Source: QZKY01 sp942492925 | Lineage (GTDB): Bacteria > Pseudomonadota > Gammaproteobacteria > Burkholderiales > Burkholderiaceae_D | Assembly: GCA_942492925.1 (NCBI GenBank) | Contig: OW818641.1 | Coordinates: 1,488,001 to 1,552,000 of the forward strand | Length of the DNA: 64,000 nucleotides | Reading direction: 5' to 3' | Part shown: positions 43,580 to 54,500 of the stretch, piece after piece | Numbering within the stretch: the stretch's first letter is position 1 | Layout: the number at the start of each line of letters is the position of its first letter | Program-made: the position numbers and the translations under genes | The notes under the pieces: model-generated | Database searches by the model: none | What the model saw: the letters and a program-made list of their open reading frames with translations, nothing else | What the model was told of the DNA's origin: nothing

Positions 43580-43891
43580 ATGAGATCCGAATACGCGCGA
43601 CGCATCCCCAAAAGCTGGAAAAATATTTCCAAAGTGTTCACCGCCATGGGCGACGAGCACCGGCAACGCATTCTGCTGCTGTTTGAACCGGGCGAACGAC
43701 TGAACGTCAGTCAAATCGCCGAAACCTCAACACTGTCACGCACCACCGTTTCACATCATCTGAAAATCCTGCGCGAATCCGGCATCCTCGATAACTGCAA
43801 GGAAGGTAAGGAAGTGTTTTACTGGATTGAAAAAACGCATTTGCGTGATGCCCTGACGGCTGTGCTGACCTATCTTGAGGAAGAGGCCTGA
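43580..43891 (+). CDS. ArsR-family transcription regulator
   Basis: 103 residues, winged helix with FTAMGDEHRQRILLLF, LNVSQIAETSTLSRTTVSHHLKILRESGIL as the recognition part and KEGKEVFYWI wing. It has no ELCVCD-type metal site (a single Cys, in the wing region), so a metal signal is unlikely. The stop is 3 bases before the MFS start, so it is co-transcribed with, and probably controls, the lplT-aas pair. A GACTTATATGTCGAAAGG-like stretch with TATGTCGA and the nearby ATATCGACAT (43553-43580) forms an imperfect dyad just upstream, a possible operator. Confidence 0.85.
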   Translation: MRSEYARRIPKSWKNISKVFTAMGDEHRQRILLLFEPGERLNVSQIAETSTLSRTTVSHHLKILRESGILDNCKEGKEVFYWIEKTHLRDALTAVLTYLEEEA

Positions 43892-43894
43892 GTC

Positions 43895-45202
43895 ATGTCG
43901 AGCCAGTTCGCCCTCTTGACTGAACGTCGCTTTGTGCCGTTATTTATCACGCAATTTCTTGGCGCACTGAATGACAATGTGCTGAAAAATGCGATGGTGA
44001 TTCTCATCGCCTATCAAGGAGTCCACCTGTCTTCGGCATCACCTGGCCTGATGGTAAACATTTGCGCAGGAATTTTTATCCTGCCTTTCTTTTTGTTTTC
44101 CGCAACGTCGGGGCAACTCGCCGACAAATACGAAAAGTCCCAACTCATCCGACTGGTGAAAGTCATGGAAGTCGGCATTGTGGTGATTGCGACCGTCGGT
44201 TTTACCTTACCCAGCCTGTCCTGGCTGCTGACGGCGCTCTTCCTGATGGGGCTGCATTCCACGCTATTCGGCCCCATCAAATATTCCATTCTCCCGCAGC
44301 ATTTGCGCGAAGATGAAATGATCGGCGGGAATGGCTTAATCGAATCGGGGACTTTTCTCGCTATTTTGCTGGGCACCATTCTGGGGGGCATGCTGATTGC
44401 CAGCGGTCCCAGCGGCGCACAATGGGCCACTGGCGTGTGCCTGATCATTGCCATTGCAGGCTATGTCGCTAGCCGTTCCATTCCACTGGCGGCCGCGCCG
44501 GATCCTGGCATGCGAATCAACTGGAACCCGTTGACCGAGACCTGGCGTAATCTCATCGCGCTCAAACAAAACCGCGCCGTGTTGCTTTCCATCTTGGGCA
44601 TTTCCTGGTTCTGGTTTTATGGTGCGATTTTCCTCTCCCAGTTTCCAGCGTATGCCAAAGACTCGCTTGGTGGCAGTGAAGGGGTCGTAACGCTGCTGCT
44701 GGCCATTTTCTCCATCGGCATCGGGATCGGCTCGCTGCTGTGCGAAAAACTCTCCCGTCACAAAATCGAACCCGGACTGGTGCCATTGGGATCGATCGGA
44801 TTGACCGTATTCGCCATCGATTTGTGGCTGTGCAGTCCATCAACAGGCGCGATGGGAATGAGCGTGAGCGAATTGCTTTCTCGCGCCGGTAGCCTTCGTA
44901 TTGTGTTCGATCTGGTGATGATTGGCGTATTCGGCGGATTTTATTGCGTGCCCTTGTATGCGCTGATGCAAACACGTTCGGAAGCATCGCATCGTTCGCG
45001 CATCATCGCCTCCAACAACATCATGAATGCGGCCTTCATGGTTGTGGCCGCGCTGTTAGCCATCGCCCTCCTGTCATGGGGCACGACCGTTCCGCAGATA
45101 TTCCTGATCACCGCCGTGATCAATGCTGGCGTTGCGATCTACATTTACAGCGTCGTACCAGAATTTATCAATCGTTTCGTTTCCTGGATTTTCCGGAAGT
45201 AA
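43895..45202 (+). CDS. lplT: MFS lysophospholipid transporter, LplT-like
   Basis: 435 residues, about 12 membrane helices. It opens FALLTERRFVPLFITQFLGALNDNVLKNAMVILI, the NDN motif region of LplT-type flippases. Family role: inward flipping of lysophosphatidylethanolamine for re-acylation by Aas, encoded next (6-base gap). The adjacent Aas supports the assignment over a drug-efflux role. Confidence 0.85.
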   Translation: MSSQFALLTERRFVPLFITQFLGALNDNVLKNAMVILIAYQGVHLSSASPGLMVNICAGIFILPFFLFSATSGQLADKYEKSQLIRLVKVMEVGIVVIATVGFTLPSLSWLLTALFLMGLHSTLFGPIKYSILPQHLREDEMIGGNGLIESGTFLAILLGTILGGMLIASGPSGAQWATGVCLIIAIAGYVASRSIPLAAAPDPGMRINWNPLTETWRNLIALKQNRAVLLSILGISWFWFYGAIFLSQFPAYAKDSLGGSEGVVTLLLAIFSIGIGIGSLLCEKLSRHKIEPGLVPLGSIGLTVFAIDLWLCSPSTGAMGMSVSELLSRAGSLRIVFDLVMIGVFGGFYCVPLYALMQTRSEASHRSRIIASNNIMNAAFMVVAALLAIALLSWGTTVPQIFLITAVINAGVAIYIYSVVPEFINRFVSWIFRK

Positions 45203-45207
45203 TCGTT

Positions 45208-47379
45208 ATGTTCAGAAGTATGCTCAAACAAGCTGTTCGGCCCGTCTTGCGCCCCATCCTGTATGTGCTATGCAAGCTGTTGTTTCGCGTCGAAGTCAAG
45301 AGCGCCAACCCCGACTTCAATGCGAAGCGCCTGATCATTGTGGCCAATCACGAGTCGTTTATCGACGGCTTGCTCTTGGGCTTGTTCTTGCCGATCAATC
45401 CGATTTTCGTCGTCAATACGCATGTGTCGCGCGTTTCGGTGTTCCGGTTCATCCTTTCCATGGTGGATTACGTGACAGTGGATCCCACCAACCCGATCGC
45501 AACTCGCCAAATCATGCAACTGGTGGAGTCGGGACGTCCGGTGGTGATCTTCCCCGAGGGACGCATTACGCTGACGGGCAGTTTGATGAAAGTGTATGAA
45601 GGCACAGCTTTCGTTGCCGGAAAGACCGGCGCCACCATCATTCCGGTTCGTCTGGACGGTCCGCAACGCACTTTTTTCTCGCGTATGCGTGGCACATCGG
45701 CGCGCGGCCTTTTCCCCAAAATGCGCATCACGATCCTGCCCGCAACGCACCTTGCCATGGCGGATATTCCGCAAGCCAAGGATCGTCGCCATTACATGGC
45801 CGAAGCTATGCGCCGTCTCATGCAGGAAATGCTGTTCACGACGCGAGCGTCCGGCACGATTTATGAAGGCTTGCTCAATGCCATTCACATTCATGGCCGA
45901 AACAAGCGCGTGGTTGAAGACATCCGACAAATCGAATACACCTACGGCGACTTCCTCAAAATGGTGTTGATGCTCGGTCGTTTGTGCAGCCGACTCGATG
46001 AGCCAAGCGCACGCATTGGTTTGCTATTACCCAATCTCGCGCCAACCTTGGCCCTGATCGTCGGCCTCTCCGCGTTCCGTCGTGTTCCCGCCATGCTGAA
46101 TTTCACCGCTGGCACCGAAGGCATGCAAAGCGCTTGTGTGGCCGCCGGTGTTAAAACTATTATCACGTCTCGATCTTTCCTTGAACAAGGTGGCCTGATC
46201 GACAAAGTGAACGATCTTAAAGACTTGCGTATCGTCTATCTGGAAGATATACGCGAGCAAGTGACACTGCGCGACAAGCTCTGGTGGATAGGTTTTGCTC
46301 GGTGGTTCCCCCTGGATGCGCCAAACGCGCTTTACGAGCCGGAAGACACCGCTGTTGTCCTCTTCACATCTGGTTCGGAAGGCAAACCGAAAGGCGTCGC
46401 CTTGTCGCATCGCGCGATTTTGTCGAACATCGCGCAAGCGCGCGCCGTCATCGACATCATGACGGAAGATAAGTTCCTGAATTCGCTCCCCTTGTTCCAC
46501 TCGTTTGGTTTGACGGCGGGGGCATTACTGCCGCTGCTGACGGGCTGCAGCCTCTTCCTGTATCCGACGCCGCTCCACTACCGCGTGATTCCCGAACTAG
46601 CTTACGATCGCGCCTGCTCGGTCATGTTCGGTACCAACACCTTCCTGGATCACTACGGCAAATTTGCCCATCCCTACGATTTCTATCGCTTGCGTTATGT
46701 CATCGCGGGTGCAGAGCGACTCACGCAAGAAGTGCGCGATACGTGGTTCGAGAAATTCGGCATTCGCATCTTTGAAGGTTATGGCGCCACTGAAACCGCA
46801 CCCGTCCTTGCAGTCAATACGCCCATGGCGTATCGCACCGGTACGGTCGGTCAATTGCTGCCGGGCGTGCGCCATCGCGTTGTGCCGGTCGAAGGTATCG
46901 ACCGGGGTGGCATTTTGCACGTCAGCGGCCCGAACGTCATGAGCGGCTATTATCGCTTTGAAAATCCCGGTGTACTGGAACCGCCGGAATCGTCGATTGG
47001 CCCAGGCTGGTACGACACCGGTGACGTGGTGGAAATGGATGAAGAAGGTTTTATTCGAATCAAGGGACGCGTCAAGCGCTTTGCCAAGATTGCTGGCGAA
47101 ATGATTTCGCTGGAAGTCGTGGAAAACATGGCACGGACAACCAGCCCGGAAAAACACCACGCAGCCATCAACTTGCCGGATCCGCAACGCGGCGAATCGA
47201 TCGCCTTGTATACCACGGACCCGACTCTCACGCGCGAGCAATTGCGTGAAACCGCCAAGGCACGAGGCATTCCCGAACTGGCGATTCCACGCAAGATCGT
47301 CTTCCTGCCCGAAATGCCATTGTTAGGTTCGGGGAAAACGGACTACGTGGCACTCAATGAAATGGCCGAGCGGGAATAA
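45208..47379 (+). CDS. aas: Acyl-ACP synthetase / lysophospholipid acyltransferase Aas
   Basis: 723 residues (E. coli Aas 719). N-terminal PlsC-type acyltransferase: NHESFIDGLLLG (HX4D) and FPEGRITLTGS. C-terminal AMP-forming acyl-activating domain: LFTSGSEGKPKGVALSH, EGYGATETAPVL, WYDTGDVVEMDEEGFI and KIAGEMISLEVVE. It re-acylates lysophospholipids brought in by LplT. The ATG at 45208 is chosen since the open frame upstream (to 44944) lies inside lplT. Confidence 0.95.
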   Translation: MFRSMLKQAVRPVLRPILYVLCKLLFRVEVKSANPDFNAKRLIIVANHESFIDGLLLGLFLPINPIFVVNTHVSRVSVFRFILSMVDYVTVDPTNPIATRQIMQLVESGRPVVIFPEGRITLTGSLMKVYEGTAFVAGKTGATIIPVRLDGPQRTFFSRMRGTSARGLFPKMRITILPATHLAMADIPQAKDRRHYMAEAMRRLMQEMLFTTRASGTIYEGLLNAIHIHGRNKRVVEDIRQIEYTYGDFLKMVLMLGRLCSRLDEPSARIGLLLPNLAPTLALIVGLSAFRRVPAMLNFTAGTEGMQSACVAAGVKTIITSRSFLEQGGLIDKVNDLKDLRIVYLEDIREQVTLRDKLWWIGFARWFPLDAPNALYEPEDTAVVLFTSGSEGKPKGVALSHRAILSNIAQARAVIDIMTEDKFLNSLPLFHSFGLTAGALLPLLTGCSLFLYPTPLHYRVIPELAYDRACSVMFGTNTFLDHYGKFAHPYDFYRLRYVIAGAERLTQEVRDTWFEKFGIRIFEGYGATETAPVLAVNTPMAYRTGTVGQLLPGVRHRVVPVEGIDRGGILHVSGPNVMSGYYRFENPGVLEPPESSIGPGWYDTGDVVEMDEEGFIRIKGRVKRFAKIAGEMISLEVVENMARTTSPEKHHAAINLPDPQRGESIALYTTDPTLTREQLRETAKARGIPELAIPRKIVFLPEMPLLGSGKTDYVALNEMAERE

Positions 47380-47454
47380 AAATCACGGTGCATGGCAATA
47401 AACCAGCGTTTTGCGCGTTCGCAACATCATCACTGATGATACAATTCCACCCCT

Positions 47455-47541
47455 GCCTGGATGGTGGAATTGGTAGACACCCGGGACTTAAAATCCCGTG
47501 CCAGTAATGGCGTACCGGTTCGATTCCGGTTCCAGGCACCA
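47455..47541 (+). tRNA. tRNA-Leu (UAA anticodon)
   Basis: 87 bases including the encoded CCA. The acceptor stem GCCTGGA pairs with TCCAGGC at 47531-47537; the anticodon stem/loop GGGACTTAAAATCCC carries TAA; a long variable arm (class II) includes TGCCAGTAATGGCGT; the T arm reads CCGGTTCGATTCCGG. A terminator follows at 47559. Confidence 0.97.
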
Positions 47542-47558
47542 CCCGGTAATTGCTACAA

Positions 47559-47586
47559 AAAAAAGCCACCTTACGGTGGCTTTTTT
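47559..47586. terminator. Bidirectional rho-independent terminator
   Basis: AAAAAAGCCACC (47559-47570) pairs with GGTGGCTTTTTT (47575-47586) around TTAC. It ends the tRNA-Leu transcript and, on the other strand, the GlcG-like gene (stop at 47605). Confidence 0.92.
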
Positions 47587-47604
47587 CTTGGATTTTTTAA
47601 ACCT

Positions 47605-48012
47605 TCACAGACCCAGCGCCGCGACGCCAGCCTTGGCAATTTGCGCATCTTCGATGGATTTCACGCCAGACACCCCGACTGCGCCAATGCAATAACCGTT
47701 GGCCATGATGGGTACACCGCCTTCAAGCATGCCTTCCAGTTCCGGAGCGCTCAGGAAGGAGGAACGGCCGCTGTTAATCATATCTTCGTAAATCTTGGAT
47801 TCACGGCACCCTAACGCAGCAGTACGCGCTTTGCTGGGGGCAATATAGGATGAAATCGGGGGTACGCCATCCATGCGTTGCAGCCATAACGGGTGGCCAC
47901 CGTCATCAACAATCGAAATGACAACTGCCCATTTATTTTTTCTGGCTTCGGCTTCTGCTCCAGCCGCAATTTTCTGTACATCTTCGAGCGTCAGTACTGG
48001 CTTGGTTTGCAT
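47605..48012 (-). CDS. GlcG/HbpS-family (DUF336) protein
   Basis: 135 residues of the single-domain GlcG fold: VVISIVDDGGHPLWLQRMDG, APSKARTAALGC and GGVPIMANGYCIGAVGVSG. Some members bind haem or sit in glycolate operons; no such partners are near, so the role is open. No signal peptide. Confidence 0.88.
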   Translation of the reverse strand: MQTKPVLTLEDVQKIAAGAEAEARKNKWAVVISIVDDGGHPLWLQRMDGVPPISSYIAPSKARTAALGCRESKIYEDMINSGRSSFLSAPELEGMLEGGVPIMANGYCIGAVGVSGVKSIEDAQIAKAGVAALGL

Positions 48013-48205
48013 ACGTTTCCTCGTGCTTGGTTTTTATGAATAATTAACGCATTAGGTTACCACGAAAGCACTAAATTTTTCTTCACTCCATGCGTCATGG
48101 TTGCAAAAAAGCAATTGACCGATTTCGCCTTAGTCACGCATTTTCAGGGGAAATATTTTTCCATGCAAAAACCACTTTTCGAGTGTCCTCTTGCATAATG
48201 TCACG

Positions 48206-51200
48206 ATGTTCACCATCCATTTTTCCAACCGGTTCCAGGACTTGCGCGATCATCTGCTGAAGGCAGCAGCGAAGCAGACCGCTTCGCCGTTTACGCCAGC
48301 GGAAATCGTGATCCCCAGCGCAGCGGTTCAGCGCAGACTGGAATTGTCGATGGCTGAACACTCTGGCGTGTGCGCCAACGTCCATTTTTCCTACCTCGGC
48401 CAATGGGTCTGGCAACAGATGGGAAAGATCTGGACGGTTCCGGAAGTGTCCCCCTTTGCGCAGGAAACGCTGAAATGGCGCATCCTCAGGATTCTGGAAA
48501 ACCCGGCGTTTGTCGTCCTGCATGCGCGATTGCGCACCTGGCTGGCCAATGCCGATGCCGTCATGCGTTACGAACTGGCGGGGCAAGCTGCTTCGATCTT
48601 CGATCAAACCATGACGTACCGCCCCAATCTCATCGACGCCTGGTCGTCGAATAAACTCATTTGCATTCCTGGCGGCACGCGCATCACCGGACAGGACCAG
48701 CAATGGCAAGCAGAATTGTGGCGGCGCATCCTGCACGAAACGGGCAGCGACCGTCATCTTTCCGCCATGGTAAAAAAACTCGATGCACTTGATGACAAGG
48801 CCATCGCGACCTTGCGCCGGAGTGGCACGACACATATTTTTTGTCCCACTACCATTCCTCCGCTGACGATTGAAATCCTCAACCGCTTTTCGCAATGGAT
48901 GGATTTGCATCTCTATGTGCTCAATCCTTGTCAGGAATACTGGTTCGACATCGTCGATCGCAAACGCCTGAGTTATCTGGCCAGCAGCGGGAAAGCCGAT
49001 CACCACGAAACCGGCAATCACCTGCTCGCATCGTGGGGCAAACAAACGCAGGCGATGATTGACCTGCTGTTCGACAATACCGCACTGACTTGCACCGAGG
49101 CGCATGCTTTCCTCTCGCATGCGGAAAACGGCAACACCTCCCTGCTCGCCCAAATTCAGGATGCGATTCTCGAACTGCGGGACTTGCCCACCTCTAGCGT
49201 GGCGCTGGCAGAAAATGACCGAAGCCTTGAAGTACACGTTTGCCATTCGCTCACACGCGAACTGGAAGTCTTGCAGGATCAATTGCTTGCACTCTTCGCA
49301 AGCGACAACCCGCCGTCTGCGGAAGATGTGCTCGTTGTCACCCCGAACCTGAAAGACGCTGCGCCCTTGATCGATGCCGTTTTCGGCACCACCTCGCCAT
49401 CGCGCCACATTCCCTACACGCTCACCGGCCTGGGCAATAGTCGCATCAATCCGGTGGCCACCGCCTTGCTCGATCTGCTCTCTCTCTCGGCCTCGCGCTT
49501 CACGGCCAGCGCCGTATTCAAATTATTGCAGCAGCCGGTTGTGGCCCATCGATTCGAATTCAACGAAGCCCATCTGAACCTGATTCATCGCTGGATGACA
49601 GAATCCGGCATGCGCTGGGGACTGGATGCCGAACACCGTCATGCCTTGCAAATGCACTCGGATGATCGCTACACGTTCAGCGACGGCTTGCATCGCCTCT
49701 TTCTCGGCTATGCACTTCCCGCAAAAACAGGGACGCCTTTTGGAACGCGCTTGCCCGCTGGCGATATCGAAGGCAGCGATGCCGCCATCCTTGGCCGCTT
49801 TGATCATCTCATCACAACCTTGCATCTCATGCAGCGCACGCTCGGCTCTGCCAAAACACCCAACGACTGGCAGACGACGCTCTTCGCTCTGCTGGATACC
49901 TTTACCGCCCCCATCGGCAACCAGATCGACGAGATGCGCGAAGTTCGCACGCGCATCCGCGAATTGTGCGACAGCATCCAGCGCGGCGCACCGGACTATC
50001 CCGTCGCACGTGACGTCATCCAGCGCGCGCTCACGGAAACCTTCGATGATCCGGCGCGTGGCGGCGTGCCTACCGGAACCGTGACTTTCACGTCCATGAC
50101 CAGTTTACGCACGCTGCCGTACAAGGTGATTTGCGTAATCGGCATGAACGATGGCGCTTTCCCCGCTACCCAGCACGCACCCGAATTCGATCTGATTGCC
50201 CAATCACCGCAACGCGGCGATCGGCAACGCCGACTGGACGAGCGCAATGTGTTTCTCGATCTCTTGCTGGCCGCCCAAGAGCGCTTTTATCTGAGCTACA
50301 CGGGACGCGACGTGCGTGACAATAGCGCAATGCCGCCTTCCGTACTGATTTCGGATTTGCTGGACTATCTGACACCCGCGCTCAATGCAGATGCAAGAAG
50401 ACTTCTGGTGATTGAACATCCCCTGCAAGCCTTTTCGATCGACTATTACCGCAAGCACGACGATCAGCGCCTGACCAGCAGCAACCGCGAATATTATGAG
50501 GCGCTGCTGCAGCAGATGACGGGCTCAGCCCCTCCCATCATGCCACCTCCTGCCAACGAGACACTGCCCGATGACGACGAGGAAGGATTGCCGGAAAACA
50601 CGCAGGATGATGAAGACGTTCAAACCTTTGCCACCCATTTCTTCAAACAACCGCTGGCAACGCCCGATGAAACCTGGCGCAACATCACGCTGGATCAATT
50701 GCTGCAATTTTTCCGCAATCCGGCGCGTTATCTGCTGCGCCATCGTCTCGGCATCCGTTTCCCGGAAATGCAGGAAGAACTGGCTGATGAAGAACCTTTC
50801 CTGCCCGAACGCGACGAGCAACGCTCGATCAGCGATCGGCTGCTGCCGATGATTTTCAGCGGTGCGTCTTCCGAAAGCATTCTGGCCGCAGCCCTGGCCG
50901 GAACCGAATACCCGGCTGGCGCATTAGGACAGGCGCTCCTGGAAAAGGAATTGCGCGCGATGGAAAAATTCGCGCAAACCGTTTCAGGAGAAACCGCATC
51001 GGATCTTTTGCAAGATTGCTCCGCCCTGTTGACTTTCGACATTGACGGCGAAACATGGATGCTTTCTCACACCTTTAACGATTTGCGGCCCGAAGGCTTG
51101 GTTCGCTATCGCTTTGATGAAGTGGGTCCCACGGATTATCTCAACGGCTGGATCACGCACCTCATGCTGAATGCGGCCGCACCTGCGAACGCCCTTGCGC

Positions 51201-51553
51201 AAACCGTCTGGCATTCCCGCGATGGCAGCTATCGACTGTCACCTGTCCCCGACGCCGCTGCACAGCTTCAATCGCTGATCACGCTTTATCGTCAGGGGCT
51301 GTGCGAACCCCTGCATTTTTATCCGCGATCGGCCTGGGAATATTGCCGACACGACGGCAATCTGAACAAGGCGGAAACCCGATGGCACGGCGCGCGCGAG
51401 GAAAGTTTCGGCGAAGGGCGCGACCCGGCTTACAGGCAAGCCTTGCGCGGCGTTGACAATCCGCTTGATGCCGCCTTCGAGCACTGCGCCCAAACCGTTT
51501 TCGGAAGCATGCGCGATTATCTTTCCGACCCACGACTGAAGGAGGCGTCATGA
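48206..51553 (+). CDS. recC: Exonuclease V subunit RecC
   Basis: Subunit of RecBCD that recognises Chi and holds the split DNA strands. 1115 residues, uninterrupted (E. coli 1122). It opens MFTIHFSNRFQDLRDHLL and contains FTSMTSLRTLPYKVICVIGMND (in part), a conserved RecC stretch, and later FFRNPARYLLRHRLGI. The ATG at 48206 is chosen over an upstream TTG. The stop overlaps the recB start as ATGA. Being intact, it contrasts with recB and recD. Confidence 0.94.
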   Translation: MFTIHFSNRFQDLRDHLLKAAAKQTASPFTPAEIVIPSAAVQRRLELSMAEHSGVCANVHFSYLGQWVWQQMGKIWTVPEVSPFAQETLKWRILRILENPAFVVLHARLRTWLANADAVMRYELAGQAASIFDQTMTYRPNLIDAWSSNKLICIPGGTRITGQDQQWQAELWRRILHETGSDRHLSAMVKKLDALDDKAIATLRRSGTTHIFCPTTIPPLTIEILNRFSQWMDLHLYVLNPCQEYWFDIVDRKRLSYLASSGKADHHETGNHLLASWGKQTQAMIDLLFDNTALTCTEAHAFLSHAENGNTSLLAQIQDAILELRDLPTSSVALAENDRSLEVHVCHSLTRELEVLQDQLLALFASDNPPSAEDVLVVTPNLKDAAPLIDAVFGTTSPSRHIPYTLTGLGNSRINPVATALLDLLSLSASRFTASAVFKLLQQPVVAHRFEFNEAHLNLIHRWMTESGMRWGLDAEHRHALQMHSDDRYTFSDGLHRLFLGYALPAKTGTPFGTRLPAGDIEGSDAAILGRFDHLITTLHLMQRTLGSAKTPNDWQTTLFALLDTFTAPIGNQIDEMREVRTRIRELCDSIQRGAPDYPVARDVIQRALTETFDDPARGGVPTGTVTFTSMTSLRTLPYKVICVIGMNDGAFPATQHAPEFDLIAQSPQRGDRQRRLDERNVFLDLLLAAQERFYLSYTGRDVRDNSAMPPSVLISDLLDYLTPALNADARRLLVIEHPLQAFSIDYYRKHDDQRLTSSNREYYEALLQQMTGSAPPIMPPPANETLPDDDEEGLPENTQDDEDVQTFATHFFKQPLATPDETWRNITLDQLLQFFRNPARYLLRHRLGIRFPEMQEELADEEPFLPERDEQRSISDRLLPMIFSGASSESILAAALAGTEYPAGALGQALLEKELRAMEKFAQTVSGETASDLLQDCSALLTFDIDGETWMLSHTFNDLRPEGLVRYRFDEVGPTDYLNGWITHLMLNAAAPANALAQTVWHSRDGSYRLSPVPDAAAQLQSLITLYRQGLCEPLHFYPRSAWEYCRHDGNLNKAETRWHGAREESFGEGRDPAYRQALRGVDNPLDAAFEHCAQTVFGSMRDYLSDPRLKEAS

Positions 51554-54500
51554 AGGACGCATCTTCCTTCAATATCTTTGATGCACCGCTGGTTGGCGTC
51601 AATCTGATCGAAGCCTCGGCTGGCACCGGCAAGACCTGGAATATTTGTGGGCTGTATCTTCGTTTGCTGCTGGAACGCAAACTCGACGTTCATCAGATTC
51701 TGGTCGTCACCTTCACGAATGCAGCGACCGCCGAACTGCGTACCCGCATCCGCGCACGATTGGTCGATGCCTTGCTGCATTTGACTGATCATGCACCAGA
51801 AAACAGCGACCCTTTTATCGCCACACTGATCGACACGCTTCTGGCGCGTCGCGGCAATACCCGGGAAGAATTGTGTCAGGGCACAGAAACGGCACTCCTG
51901 AACTTTGACGATGCCGCCATTTTTACGATCCACAGTTTTTGCCAGCGCGCGCTCGCCGATACCGCTTTCGCTTCCGGGCAAGCGTTCACGCAGGAGCTCA
52001 TCCCGGACGACAGCGATATACGCATGGAAATAGTCCACGATTTCTGGCGCAACCAGATCGCCAATGCCTCACTCAGTTCTGAACTCGCAAGCTATCTGAT
52101 TGAAAAAAACGTTTCGCCCGCCGCTTTCGATGCCTTACTCAAACGTCAGCTTGCCAAGCCGCTGGCGACCTATCAGTGGCCAAAAAACGAAATGACTGAC
52201 GTCGACGGTCGGTCGCTGAACGCAGCCTATGCGAAGGCCCAGACAGAATGGAAAACGGCTCGCAGCGAAATCCTCAAATTGCTCAATCAATCTTTGGGAA
52301 TTTTAAACAACAACAGTTACAAGGAAAAAACCATTCAGACAGCAGCAGCAGGTTACGATTTTCTGCTTGAAGCCAATAATCCGCTAGCAGGCCATACGGA
52401 TAATTTGAAACTGGATTTACTGCGTTCCAGTATCGTCACGAAACGCACCAAAGGGAAAAATCAACCGCCGCAACACCCGTTTTTCGATACGGCGGAAAAC
52501 CTGGCGATCGAACGCGAGAAGCTCGAAGCCCAGCTTGAAAACGCGCGCCTCGCCATAATTCGACAGCTTCTCGAATCCGCACCCGAAACCATCCGTCACA
52601 GAAAACGGGAACGGCGATTGCTGGCATACGATGATCTCCTGTTCAACCTGCACGATGCGCTCAAGAGTGAGCAATACCCGTGGCTGGTGGAATTGCTGCG
52701 TCAGCGTTTCCCGGCTGCGCTGGTCGATGAATTCCAGGATACCGATCCGCTGCAATATGAAATCTTCGAAACCCTGTACAACGGTCAGGACAATACCTTG
52801 TACATGGTCGGCGATCCTAAGCAGGCGATCTACCGCTTTCGCAATGCCGATCTGCATTCCTATCTGCGCGCAAAACAGCATGCCAGAAACAGCTTCACCA
52901 TCGGCAACAACCAGCGTTCGACCGACGCCCTCATTCATGCGGTGAACCAGCTGTTTCTGGCCAACCCGCAAGCTTTCATCCTGCCCAACCTGCCGTTTCA
53001 GCACCGGCGGGCATCGGCAAAAGCGTCCTGCCGTTTTTGCCGATCATACATCGTCCAGAAACTGGCTCCCCGCTTTGCCTGTGGCAATTGCCGAAACCGG
53101 AAGAAGGCGCACCTCAGTCGCCATGACGCGATGGTGCGTGCCACCCAGGCCACAGCCAACGAAATCGCCCGTCTGCTTTCGGGCCGCGCGACAAGATGCC
53201 ATCCTGATTGACGGACAGGCACTGCAAGCCAGCCAGATTGCGGTGCTGGTGCGCAGTCACCGGCAAGGCAGCGCGATCAAGCAGGCACTGGCCGCGCTGA
53301 ACGTGGGCAGTGTCGAACTTTCGACAGTGAGCGTCTTCGCATCTGCCGACGCCGAAGCACTCGAACGCGTTCTTTGCGCCATCTGGACGCCCGCACGACT
53401 TCCCTTATTGCGCGCGGCACTGTCCACCGAATTGATCGGTTCGGATGCCCAGACTATTGCCGCATTACCGGACGATGCGAGGGCACTGATGCATGCCGTT
53501 GAGCGTTTTGCAGACTATCGCACGGTCTGGCTTGACCATGGCGTCGGCGCGATGATCCGGCAACTTATCCGGCAGGAAGATATTGCCGCGCGCATGCTTG
53601 CCAGACCGGATGGCGAGCGCCGCATGACCAACCTGCTGCATCTGGCGGAATTGCTGCATCAAGCCAGCGAAATGCACACGTTGCCCGATTCCCTGCTACG
53701 CTGGCTGCAAACACGACGGGTTGAAAGGAACAACGAAGAAGCCGCGCAACTGCGTCTGGAGTCGGATCGCAACCTCGTGCAGATTTTGACCATGCACAAA
53801 TCCAAAGGTCTGGAATTTCCCGTCGTCTTTTGTCCGTTTTTGTGGGATGGACACCGGCAACGCGCCTCCGGAATTGAGGGTCGCGAATATCATGCGGACG
53901 ACGGCAGCACGGTCATCAACTTCTGCCCCGAATCCAGAACTGACTCTGACATTGACGACGCAATCCGCACGGAAAGCGACGCGGAAGACTTGCGCCTGAT
54001 TTACGTGGCCCTGACACGCGCGATTTATCGTTCTTATGTGGTCACCGGATGCTACCTCTCACGAAACATCACCAATCAGAGCCAGACCAGTTTGCTGAAT
54101 TGGCTCGCAGCCGGTCGGGAATTGCGGCACGACGAATGGCGAAAAGGCGCCCGAAAAAGCTGTCTGGCGACCGACATCGAGAAAGCCTGGGCATCGCTGG
54201 CCCATAGCGGCCAAGGCAACATGGCGCTGTTACCCCTGCCCACCGACAGGATCGCGCCGCTTCCCGCCGAAACCGTATCGCCGGAATCGCTGACGTGTCA
54301 ACCCACGCCACCGCGACTGCCTTACGGCTGGCGAATCAGCAGCTTCAGCGGACTGACACGCGGCGCCACGCATGAAAATGCCGCCAGCGATTACGATGCC
54401 ATTCTGCCCGATGCGCGCGATGCGGTGAACGAAACGACTGGAGAAAGCCCGATTGAAACGACTGCTTCCGTTTCGGCGAACGACATCATGCATTTCCCGA

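Noticed and set aside
48134..49408. 424-codon open frame antisense to recC
   Set aside because: Lies wholly opposite an intact recC with clear RecC motifs; composition is that of a reversed coding strand.
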